From Clostridia bacterium (lineage in GTDB: Bacteria > Bacillota > Clostridia > Oscillospirales > CAG-272): 51,366 nt of DNA. The notes below the pieces were generated by a model. It ran no database searches and was not told where the DNA came from. It was given only the letters and a program-made list of their open reading frames with translations. The translations under genes were made by a program, and so were the position numbers. This document shows positions 13,529 to 21,263 of this stretch, piece by piece. The number at the start of each line of letters is the position of its first letter. Positions within the stretch are counted from its first letter, which is position 1. Where the stretch lies: assembly GCA_017481495.1 (NCBI GenBank), contig JAFUPC010000062.1:1-51366 (forward strand), given 5' to 3'.

Positions 13529-15502
13529 TTATTTTGTGCTTCGTTTTCGCTGGGGGGACGATAAGTCAAGCTCTGCCGCTTCCGCCGCGGTTCTGTCGTG
13601 TTCGGCACGGCGCAGAAGATCGCGGTTGTCCGATTCCGTTGTGCGGCATACCGCATGACAGAGACCGATGAGCAGCCAGAAGACCAGGAAGACACGATAA
13701 TTGTACCAGATATAATCCGTCATGCCCTGTGCCAGCACAGCGAGAATGCCGCAGAACAGTGCGGCGGACAGAACCCGTTCTCTTTGCGGCAGGGGCTTTG
13801 CGTAAAACGTGAAATTGCGTTTTGCGAACGTGAACAGAAAGACAAGGAACAGCGCAAATCCGAGAATGCCGGTTTCGACCAGGATCTGTAAATACAGATT
13901 GTGGCTGTGCGGCGCGGATTCGATGCCGGAGAGGGCGTAGCGCGGATAGACTTCTCCGAACACCTCCGTGCCGACACCGATGCCGCCGAGGAAGTGGTCA
14001 CCGAGCATGGACAGGACGCCTTCCCAGATGTGAACGCGGTAGGAGGTGGAGGTGTCGCCGAGATTGCCGATGGATAAAAACCGGTTCAGAATGGAATCCG
14101 GCAGAACGAACGGCAGAAACGGCACGGCAAGCACGCCGAACAGTCCGACGACCATCACCTTTTTGCTGTACATAAGCAGAAAGACCATCACCGCGATCAG
14201 AAGACCGAGCCATGCGCCGCGCGACCATGTGAAGATGAGACACGCGCCGAGGATGCCGCCAACGAACAAGTAACAGAGCTTCTGCGAGGCTTTCGGGGAG
14301 ATGAGGAAGCCAGCCAGAGCGACCGGGAGTATCATGATGAGATATTCCGCCAGCACATTCGGATTTTCCAGCGTTGAGACGACACGGCCGGAGATGTCGG
14401 AGAACATTTCGGTGTCCTGCCAGGTCGTGTCGACGACGGTGAAGAAGTTCTGGTAAATGCCGTACAGCGCAACCAGTACCGCGGACGACAGCACTGCCCA
14501 CAGACAGCGGTCGATCCATTCTGCCGAGCGGATGAGATTGACGACGAGGAAGTATCCGCACATGAAGCACAGAAAGACCATCACGGGATACACCGAGTCG
14601 GCAGGGGACGCGGAAAACAGTCCGGCAAACAGCATCGCCGCCATGAACAGGATCACGGTCAGATCAAGCCATCCGACACGGACGGTGCGCTTGCCGCGCA
14701 GATATTTGACGAAAAAGCAGGCGATGAGGAACATCATCAGCGCGACGAGCACCATTGTCGGCAGAAACGGTGCCAAAAACAGGACAGCGACCACCCCGGC
14801 TTCCGGGATCTTGTAAACGAGGAACGCCGCCAGGATGCCGATAAGGCCGATGAAAACGAACAGTGGAGAGATGACGGCGGTCACGCATCCGAACAGACTG
14901 CCGACGAGTGCCGCCGCAAGTGTTGCGCCGTGGGTGTGCGGGAGACGGCGGAAATATTCTTCGTTGACACCGCAGATGCGGAAAAGAAAGAACGCGGTCA
15001 GCCTGCTCTGACACAGCGCATCCGACAAATGACTGTGCGAGGCGACAAGGCAGATGCCGATGAGCAGAACCGCGGCGGCGATCACAAGGTCTGCCGACGA
15101 GGTGGTTTTGTCTGTCATGTGGCGCAGAACGTACATGATGGAAGAAAATAGGCTGAAAAACAGACAGGAAAGTCCGTATGTCCCAAGCGACATTCCCGCC
15201 AGACGGTCGAGACAGGCGCGCAGGAGATTCAGTATCGCGCTGTTGTCAAACTGCGATGCCACAGCAAAGCGGAGCGGCCGCAGAATACGGTCGGACAACC
15301 GCAGACGTTCGCGCAGTCGGGCGAGAATGCCCGATTTCATTGCCGCGTTTTCCCGGTCGTAGGAGCAGAAGAACCGCCCGACGGCACTTTCCCGCATACT
15401 CCGGTACAGAAAGACAGCGATGCGGTAAAAGAACGGGAGGATCAGGCTCTGCGACACATAATCGGAAAACGAGCGCTTGGACGGATTGTTCTTTGGTTTC
15501 AC
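13529..15502 (-). CDS. O-antigen ligase / Wzy-like polymerase family membrane protein
   Basis: A 657-aa polytopic membrane protein with about a dozen hydrophobic segments between ~85 and ~620. The Wzy_C region shows the family's late extracytoplasmic loop with YRVHIWEGVLSML, an 'FLGGIGVGTEVF' segment and SAPHSHNLYLQILVETGI, where the conserved histidine lies. The family joins or polymerises glycans on undecaprenyl carriers at the outer face of the membrane. In a Firmicute this is more likely cell-wall polysaccharide or exopolysaccharide than lipopolysaccharide. The long charged N-terminus (~80 residues) and the Arg-rich C-terminus are unusual additions. The two DUF4330 genes follow closely. 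Confidence 0.85.
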   Translation of the reverse strand: MKPKNNPSKRSFSDYVSQSLILPFFYRIAVFLYRSMRESAVGRFFCSYDRENAAMKSGILARLRERLRLSDRILRPLRFAVASQFDNSAILNLLRACLDRLAGMSLGTYGLSCLFFSLFSSIMYVLRHMTDKTTSSADLVIAAAVLLIGICLVASHSHLSDALCQSRLTAFFLFRICGVNEEYFRRLPHTHGATLAAALVGSLFGCVTAVISPLFVFIGLIGILAAFLVYKIPEAGVVAVLFLAPFLPTMVLVALMMFLIACFFVKYLRGKRTVRVGWLDLTVILFMAAMLFAGLFSASPADSVYPVMVFLCFMCGYFLVVNLIRSAEWIDRCLWAVLSSAVLVALYGIYQNFFTVVDTTWQDTEMFSDISGRVVSTLENPNVLAEYLIMILPVALAGFLISPKASQKLCYLFVGGILGACLIFTWSRGAWLGLLIAVMVFLLMYSKKVMVVGLFGVLAVPFLPFVLPDSILNRFLSIGNLGDTSTSYRVHIWEGVLSMLGDHFLGGIGVGTEVFGEVYPRYALSGIESAPHSHNLYLQILVETGILGFALFLVFLFTFAKRNFTFYAKPLPQRERVLSAALFCGILAVLAQGMTDYIWYNYRVFLVFWLLIGLCHAVCRTTESDNRDLLRRAEHDRTAAEAAELDLSSPQRKRSTK

Positions 15503-15581
15503 GGTGGAGGGATCACTCCTTTGGATGATGGATGGATTGGAATGGGGGATTGGGATATCTTTCGCGAGAATGCAGAGTAAA

Positions 15582-15660
15582 CGGTTCGCCCCTTAATCCC
15601 CAAGGGGAAGGTTTATCGTGCGAACCTTTCTGCTCGTGTTCTTGCCAATGTAAAGAATTC
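15582..15660 (-). repeat. Dispersed intergenic repeat, copy R1
   Basis: Read on the minus strand it has TTGGCAAG, GGTTCGCACGA, AAACCTTCCCCTTGGGGAT and TAAGGGGCGAA in order. This matches 35095-35172 in order and spacing, with a diverged copy at 37095. It fills the 190-bp gap between murJ and the O-antigen-ligase-like gene. Confidence 0.7.
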
Positions 15661-15692
15661 ACTGAAACAACGTACTACAGATGCAACGCAGA

Positions 15693-17273
15693 CTACACAA
15701 ACCGTACCCGTAAAATCTTCAACCCCGCCAGATACACGACCGCGGCGGGAACGAAAACTGCTGCGCAGACGATGAGGTTGCCGAAAAAACCGGCGGTTAC
15801 GGCGTTGTTTGCAAGCAGAGCCGAAATCCCTGCCATGATGCCGCCCGAAAGCAGGGTCAGAAGAAATAGCTTTGCAAGTCCACATCCGAAATCACGGGAC
15901 AGAATGCCGGGAACGGTGCGCAGGAGCGCGATGATCAGCACAAGCGCGCACGTCCATTGACCAAGCGAGGCGGCAAGGGTGACACATCCTACACCGAGCA
16001 CCTCCCCGCAGAACGCGGACAGGACGGCGGCGGAGACGAGATTGACTGCCGCACCGGCAAGGGATGCCGCCATCGGGACATACACCGACATCCGGGCGTA
16101 CATGACACGGGAGATGATCTCCGTCAGACAGAACGCCGGCATTCCGAGTGCATAATACCGCAGGGCGCGGGCGGTCTCCAAGGTATCCTCCGCCGTGAAC
16201 GCACCGCGCAGATAGAGCAGTGCCGTTCCTTCCTCCGACAGACACAGCACCGCCGCCGTGACCGGCAGAACGATGGCGAGCGCCGACAATATTCCCGCAC
16301 GGGCGGTGGAGGAAAACGCGGTCTCCTCACCCGAGACATTCATGCGGGACAGGCGCGGGAACGTGAAGTTGCAGATGCCGTAGGTCAGAATGCCCGTTAA
16401 AATGGAACCGATGTTGACGGCATATTCAAAGACCGTGACCGCACCGTCAACTGTGAGCCCCGATGCAAAATGCGTACCGATGAGCAGGGAAAGCGGCGAC
16501 AGCCACGAACCCAGCATGATCGGCGGGGTCATTTTCAGCGCACGGCGCAGGGCGGGATTGTGAAAATCGAGCAGAAGCCGGTAAGGGAAACGCATCTGTG
16601 CAAGCGGAATGGCAAGCGTGATGAACTGTAATGCCCATGCGCACAGATACGCGACGGCAAGTCCGTATACACCGCCCTCGCCGAGCCGGTCGTTGAGAAG
16701 CAGAAAGTACAGAATCACGCCGAGATTCGAGATCGCCGAAATCATCGACGGCAGAAAGAAGTGTTCCTTTGACTGCAAAATTCCGACAAGTGTATATGCT
16801 GCACCTGTGAACAGGATCATCGGGAACATGATGCGCAGAAGCGATGCGGCAAGCGCGGCGGTTTCGGACGGAAGTTCCGGTGTGATAAGCGCAATCAGCT
16901 GCGGCGCAAACAGGATGCCGATGACAGACAGAATGCCCGTAAACAGCAGAATGAAGTTGAGAAAGATGCACGCAAACGTGTCCGCATCCCGTTCCGCCTG
17001 CGCTTTGTCCCTGCCGCTGTTCCCGCCTCCGCGGAAGCTGTTGTAGACCGGAATGAAGCATCCGAGAATCGCCGCCGAGAACAATAAGTCAAAGAACGAC
17101 AGCGGAATGCGGGATGCGGCTGAGAACGCATTGGCTTCATAGCCTGTCCCGTAGGCGGATGCCATGCACATCGAGCGCACCATGCCGAGTCCCTTGGACA
17201 GCACCATCGCCGCCGCCATCGAAAGCACGGTCAGAACGGCGTTTTTCTTTTTGGGCGCAGATACCGTACTCAT
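15693..17273 (-). CDS. murJ: Lipid II flippase MurJ
   Basis: A 526-aa MATE/MOP-superfamily protein with 14 hydrophobic segments, which moves lipid II across the membrane for peptidoglycan synthesis. The MurJ-typical opening is present (MAAAMVLSKGLGMVRSMCMA, ~18-37), as are FSAASRIPLSFFDLLFSAAI and FIPVYNSF; the basic residue of that first helix is in the central-cavity region. The start ATG at 17273 overlaps the trmD stop codon by 4 bp, so the two are translationally coupled. It could be another MOP flippase, but the N-terminal motifs favour MurJ. Confidence 0.9.
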   Translation of the reverse strand: MSTVSAPKKKNAVLTVLSMAAAMVLSKGLGMVRSMCMASAYGTGYEANAFSAASRIPLSFFDLLFSAAILGCFIPVYNSFRGGGNSGRDKAQAERDADTFACIFLNFILLFTGILSVIGILFAPQLIALITPELPSETAALAASLLRIMFPMILFTGAAYTLVGILQSKEHFFLPSMISAISNLGVILYFLLLNDRLGEGGVYGLAVAYLCAWALQFITLAIPLAQMRFPYRLLLDFHNPALRRALKMTPPIMLGSWLSPLSLLIGTHFASGLTVDGAVTVFEYAVNIGSILTGILTYGICNFTFPRLSRMNVSGEETAFSSTARAGILSALAIVLPVTAAVLCLSEEGTALLYLRGAFTAEDTLETARALRYYALGMPAFCLTEIISRVMYARMSVYVPMAASLAGAAVNLVSAAVLSAFCGEVLGVGCVTLAASLGQWTCALVLIIALLRTVPGILSRDFGCGLAKLFLLTLLSGGIMAGISALLANNAVTAGFFGNLIVCAAVFVPAAVVYLAGLKILRVRFV

Positions 17274-18061
17274 CGTGTGTCCGGCTCCGTGTCCGGTTGG
17301 GTCTTTGTCTGTGTGTCGCGCAGCTGGGTGCCGTAGGTCTCCGAGCGGCGGAATTCGTATGGGGGAATGCCGTTTTCGATGAGGTCGGGACGTTTTTCCT
17401 TTGTCCGTTCCACCGCCGCATCGTAGCGCCAGCGGCTGACCTTTCTGTGGTCGCCGGAGAGCAGAACGTCCGGGATGCGTTTTCTGTGAAATTCCACGGG
17501 ACGGGTGTACTGCGGATGTTCAAGCAGGCCTGAGGAGATGCTTTCTTCCTCATAACATTCGGGGGCGGCGAGCACCCCGTCGATCATGCGCGAGACACAG
17601 TCGATGATGATGCACGCGGGAATCTCCCCGCCGGTCAGCACATAGTCGCCGATGGAGATCTCCTCGTCGACGATTTCGTCCAGCACCCGCTGATCAATGC
17701 CCTCATAATGTCCGCAGAGAAACACGAGGTTGTCGTATTGCAGCAGCTCCCGTGCCTTTTCCTGCGTGAATACAGCCCCGGCAGGCGACAGGAAGATGAC
17801 ACGGCGGCGGATACCGGGGGTATCGCTCTGCGCGTCCACAACGGCTTTGTAGCAGTTGTATACAGGGGGTGCGGCGAGGAGCATTCCTTTTCCGCCGCCC
17901 GCGGGCGCACCGTCCACGCGCCGCCATTTGTCCGGCGACCAGTCGCGGATGTCATGGGTGCGGATGTCGATATAGCCTGCCGCCGCCGCACGGCCGATGA
18001 TGCTTGTATGAAGCACCGTGTCCACCAGCTCCGGGAACAGGGTCATAACGTCAAATCTCAT
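17270..18061 (-). CDS. trmD: tRNA (guanine-37-N1)-methyltransferase
   Basis: A 263-aa SPOUT methyltransferase that modifies G37 of tRNAs reading CNN/CGG-type codons and so prevents +1 frameshifting, including in tRNA-Pro. Motifs are MRFDVMTLFPE at the start, VDGAPAGGGKGML, and the trefoil-knot SAM site with FLCGHYEGIDQRVLD and SIGDYVLTGGEIPA. The C-terminus carries a low-complexity extension of TQTKTQPDTEPDTR type, related in wording to the RimM tail upstream. It overlaps rimM and murJ by 4 bp each. Confidence 0.96.
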   Translation of the reverse strand: MRFDVMTLFPELVDTVLHTSIIGRAAAAGYIDIRTHDIRDWSPDKWRRVDGAPAGGGKGMLLAAPPVYNCYKAVVDAQSDTPGIRRRVIFLSPAGAVFTQEKARELLQYDNLVFLCGHYEGIDQRVLDEIVDEEISIGDYVLTGGEIPACIIIDCVSRMIDGVLAAPECYEEESISSGLLEHPQYTRPVEFHRKRIPDVLLSGDHRKVSRWRYDAAVERTKEKRPDLIENGIPPYEFRRSETYGTQLRDTQTKTQPDTEPDTR

Positions 18062-18633
18062 GTATCGTCACCTGTCCCGGTGTCTGGGGTTCCGGTGTCC
18101 GGGGTGTCGCTCTTTCCGTCGTTCCAGACCGCCTCCGTGAACATCCCGGGAATCGGGCGGACATAAATGCCGTCCGGCGGGTCGAGCTTGATCAGAAATT
18201 GTTTCACCGCAGGAAGATAGACGGGGCCTTTTTTCGTTTTGACTTCATAAAGGTCGTTTGCCGGATTTTCGATGATGTCGGACAGAATGCCGTAGACCGT
18301 GCCGTTGTCCGCGTCGATGACCGGGGTGCCGATGAGATCCACGACGAAGAAATCACCGTCCTTTTTCGGAATGTCGTCCCGGTGCGCGTACAGAATGCGT
18401 TCCTTGTACTTTGCCGCATCCTCCGGGTTGTCAATGCCGTCGGCTTTGAGAAGTAAGAATTTCCCGTGCATCCGTCCGTCGTGAACGGAGAGGGACTTTG
18501 TGCCGTTTTCGTCAAGATACAGCGTTTTTATTTTTTTGATGGTATCGGGGGAATCACACCACAATTCAAGCTTCATGTCGCCGTGAATGCCGTGGGTGTT
18601 GATGATCTTTGCGATTTCCAGATATTCTTTCAT
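18058..18633 (-). CDS. rimM: Ribosome maturation factor RimM
   Basis: A 191-aa protein acting in 30S maturation, binding S19. The N-terminal RimM domain (EYLEIAKIINTHGIHGDMKL) is followed by a PRC-barrel (~95-165) with FFVVDLIGTPVIDADNG and GPVYLPAVKQFLI. The usual end, 'PPDGI', is followed by an extra ~30 residues finishing in DTPDTGTPDTGTGDD, a short tandem repeat. It is the first gene of rimM-trmD-murJ; rpsP and ffh, common neighbours, are absent. A TATAAT box lies about 40 bp upstream (18673-18678), with a weak -35. Confidence 0.94.
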   Translation of the reverse strand: MKEYLEIAKIINTHGIHGDMKLELWCDSPDTIKKIKTLYLDENGTKSLSVHDGRMHGKFLLLKADGIDNPEDAAKYKERILYAHRDDIPKKDGDFFVVDLIGTPVIDADNGTVYGILSDIIENPANDLYEVKTKKGPVYLPAVKQFLIKLDPPDGIYVRPIPGMFTEAVWNDGKSDTPDTGTPDTGTGDDT

Positions 18634-18826
18634 GAAAATTTTCCGTTTCTTTCATAAATATGGTATCATCTTATTATACCATACAGGATGCGGTATTGCA
18701 TGAAATTATTGTGAACAATCCATGAACCGATACCGCAAAAATACCGAAAACGGGAGGAAAAATCCGTTATAAATGCGCATCCCTGAAAAAATCTCAAAAA
18801 ATTCTGACAAAATTGTGAAAAAACTC

Positions 18827-18855
18827 TTGACAGAATCCCGAATTTACGGTATAAT
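18827..18855 (+). promoter_or_regulatory. Sigma-A promoter of rpsU
   Basis: TTGACA (18827-18832), a 17-bp spacer, TATAAT (18850-18855), a full consensus, 60 bp before the rpsU start. Confidence 0.9.
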
Positions 18856-18914
18856 ATTACTGTGATGCAATGTCTGTGTCATACGCATTGCTTTTGCGGG
18901 GGGAGGGATTACAG

Positions 18915-19094
18915 ATGGCAGAGGTCAGAGTCAAGGAAAACGAAACACTGGACAGCGCACTGCGCAGATTCAAGAGACAGTGTGCAAGATCCGGCGTACT
19001 CACCGAGCTTCGCAAGAGAGAGCATTACGAAAAGCCCAGCGTCAAGCGTAAGAAGAAGTCCGAAGCGGCAAGAAAGCGCAAGTACAAGGGTTGA
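18915..19094 (+). CDS. rpsU: 30S ribosomal protein S21
   Basis: A 59-aa basic protein of the small ribosomal subunit. The family text is clear: [20 protein letters not shown] at the N-terminus and a Lys/Arg-rich tail ([16 protein letters not shown]). ATG at 18915 is chosen over upstream possibilities because GGGGGAGGG lies just before it and S21 begins there. It is a single-gene unit with its own consensus promoter and a terminator 47 bp after the stop codon. Confidence 0.97.
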   Translation: MAEVRVKENETLDSALRRFKRQCARSGVLTELRKREHYEKPSVKRKKKSEAARKRKYKG

Positions 19095-19140
19095 TTTGTA
19101 TGTTCTTTCCCGAAGCAATCAGGTTGCTTAAAACAAACAT

Positions 19141-19170
19141 GGAGCCGAATTGATGGCTCCTTTTTGTTTT
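19141..19170 (+). terminator. Terminator of rpsU
   Basis: GGAGCC (19141-19146) pairs with GGCTCC (19155-19160), then TTTTTGTTTT. Confidence 0.9.
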
Positions 19171-19191
19171 GTATTTCACGAAAATTACAGA

Positions 19192-19238
19192 AGAACCGCA
19201 TCGCCGGGTGAGATCACGGTGAGATGCGGTTCTTTTTC
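19192..19238 (+). terminator. Second terminator-like hairpin after rpsU
   Basis: AGAACCGCATC (from 19192) pairs with GATGCGGTTCT (19223-19233), then TTTTCG. It may back up the rpsU terminator. Confidence 0.6.
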
Positions 19239-19285
19239 GTTTGGTGTTCGGTTTTCGCGGGAGAGAGGGAGGAGGATAGTGCCGT

Positions 19286-19612
19286 TTAAGTCGGAGAGGT
19301 GCTTTCTTCTCTGGATTGCAGCAGAATTTCCTTGATTTCTTCGTCGGAAAGACCGGAGCATTTCCGAATCATGTCGAGCGAAAGCTGATTGGCAGCCATC
19401 GCCCGGATGAAAGCAGAGTTCCGTTGGCAGGCGCCCTGTTCAACACCGAATTTCCGCACTTTTTCAATCCCGCGGTTATAAATTCCCATGCCAAGATTGC
19501 ACATATCAGAAACTTCCTTTTCAAAATCCGATGTCGGACAGATGCCGTAATCCTCCGTGATGATATTGCGTTTGATGTCCGGGATGAGCCCGGAAGACAG
19601 GAGAACCTTCAT
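19286..19612 (-). pseudogene. C-terminal fragment of Rpn/PD-(D/E)XK nuclease family transposase
   Basis: A 108-aa frame that looks like only the end of an Rpn-type (recombination-promoting nuclease, PD-(D/E)XK) protein. It opens with LLSSGLIPDIKRNIITEDYG and has the family's late signature MCNLGMGIYNRGIEK, then a helical tail. The ~200-residue N-terminal nuclease domain is missing and no matching frame is seen upstream; the start used here is internal. I interpret it as a degraded remnant. A decayed piece may lie in 19613-19690, where short frames follow GGAGGG. Confidence 0.6.
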
Positions 19613-19691
19613 GTACCCGTTCGGTCCATTTCAGCCACGGCTGTCACATCCTTTCCGTCACGGTTCCCTCCTTGAATTTTTGTCTTTTGTT

Positions 19692-21248
19692 TCAATCCCG
19701 GTAGAAATCTTTCAGCCGTAAGACCGTTTCCGCATTCCATGCTTTTCCGTCAAGGACAAATTCATCCAGTACTGCCGACAGCTGGGTCGGGTGGCATCCG
19801 GTGCCGTCCTGTCCGATCGTGACGGGAAGCGCCGTCAGGCTGACATCCTTCATCGCCGGGTGCATCGGAATGGATGCAACGGGCTTGAAATCAAAATACA
19901 GTGTGACGAGGTTCTGCGGTCTGTCCACCGTCAGGATCACATGGACCCAGCCGCCGCGGTAATCGACGGGAAGCGGTGCTTCAAAATCCCAGTCACCCTC
20001 TCCCCAGCCGACGGAATAACGGACAGAGGTGGAACGAATGCTGAAAGTAAAGCCGGGATTTTTTGCGGATGCACGGTCTTTGTTTGCAAGGAGCGACGGG
20101 TCGCGGGAAATACCGTCCGTTTTCATCCAGAATGCGGCGGAAAAGGACTGCATTCCGGGTTCCCAGCCGTCCAGGGTCAGGTATCCGTCGTCGAACTTGT
20201 AGCCGGTGCCGAAATAGCCGTCCGGGAAATACCGTTTTCCGTGGGAGGTGACAGCTGCCGTGCCGGGATTTTCGGTTTCGTTTGTGTCAAAGGCAAGATA
20301 AGCGATGAGCGTATCACGTCCTGTGACGGTCGTGACATTGTTTTCCGGTGTCGGGTGGGAGACGTGGGTGCGTGCATCGCTTGCATACTGCACATGGTAC
20401 ACAGGGCGCTCCGCCGCTTCCACGCCGTCAAACAGTCCGGAGGGGACACGGGCGGTCCAGGTATCGGGCTGTTCCACGCCGAGCGCATACAGGCAGATTG
20501 CCGCATTGTCGCGGATGACCATCTCGCCGATGGTGCCGGGGACAACGGTCTTTCCCGCCGCGCCCCAGAAGACGATCTTTTCGGCATCCGTCGTGCCGCC
20601 GTGGGAACCGCCGTGACCGTCGCCGCCCGGTGTTCCGCCGTGGTCGGCTGTGACGATGAACAGTGTGGAACCAAGAAATCCGCGTGCTTCATATGCCGCA
20701 TGAATCTTTCCGATGAGACCGTCCGTCAGGGTGATGCGGTCGAGATGCTCCTTTGTGCCGTAGCCGTACCGATGTCCCGCGCCGTCCACTTCGTCAAACT
20801 GGACGAACAGCATCTTCGGGTCGTGATTTTGGAGATAATCGCAGATCTTGTCGGTCAGCGGGATGTCGCGGTCGGTGTCCTCATAGACACCGAGGTCGTT
20901 TTCAATGATGCCGTGGTTGATGGGATTCCAGCAGCAGAACGATGCAAGCTCACAGTCCGGATACGCCGCACGGATGGCGCGGAACACGGACGGGAAGATC
21001 GAGCGCGTGTCGTAAGGCACCGAGGACACGATGCCGTTTGTCAGATGATGGACTTCGGGCGTGATGCCGAGCAGCATCGAGCCCCAGCACTCCGCCGAAA
21101 TGGTCGGAATGGCGGTGAGAACATTGTAATTGGTCGCACCGTTGGCAAAAATGCGGTCCATGTTCGGCGTGGGGGTATCTTTGAAGAAATTGCCTGCGCC
21201 GTCCACACCGAGAACGACGACGCGGTCGTAAATATAACGGTCGTTCAT
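19692..21248 (-). CDS. Alkaline-phosphatase-superfamily phosphodiesterase fused to a LamG-like domain
   Basis: A 518-aa protein. Residues ~1-270 form a type I phosphodiesterase/alkaline-phosphatase fold: metal Asp in VVLGVDGAGNFF, nucleophile region AIPTISAECWGSM, metal site DEVDGAGHRYGYG and IVTADHGGTPGG with a His-rich stretch. Residues ~310-518 look like a concanavalin/LamG jelly roll (KFDDGYLTLDGWEPGMQSF, VHVILTVDRPQNLVTLYFD). No signal peptide is seen, so it should be cytoplasmic. The combination of a phosphodiester hydrolase with a sugar-binding-type domain suggests a glycan- or lipid-linked phosphate substrate (inference). It lies 15 bp after glnN and may be co-transcribed. Confidence 0.85.
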   Translation of the reverse strand: MNDRYIYDRVVVLGVDGAGNFFKDTPTPNMDRIFANGATNYNVLTAIPTISAECWGSMLLGITPEVHHLTNGIVSSVPYDTRSIFPSVFRAIRAAYPDCELASFCCWNPINHGIIENDLGVYEDTDRDIPLTDKICDYLQNHDPKMLFVQFDEVDGAGHRYGYGTKEHLDRITLTDGLIGKIHAAYEARGFLGSTLFIVTADHGGTPGGDGHGGSHGGTTDAEKIVFWGAAGKTVVPGTIGEMVIRDNAAICLYALGVEQPDTWTARVPSGLFDGVEAAERPVYHVQYASDARTHVSHPTPENNVTTVTGRDTLIAYLAFDTNETENPGTAAVTSHGKRYFPDGYFGTGYKFDDGYLTLDGWEPGMQSFSAAFWMKTDGISRDPSLLANKDRASAKNPGFTFSIRSTSVRYSVGWGEGDWDFEAPLPVDYRGGWVHVILTVDRPQNLVTLYFDFKPVASIPMHPAMKDVSLTALPVTIGQDGTGCHPTQLSAVLDEFVLDGKAWNAETVLRLKDFYRD

Positions 21249-21263
21249 GATAAAAACCTCTTA

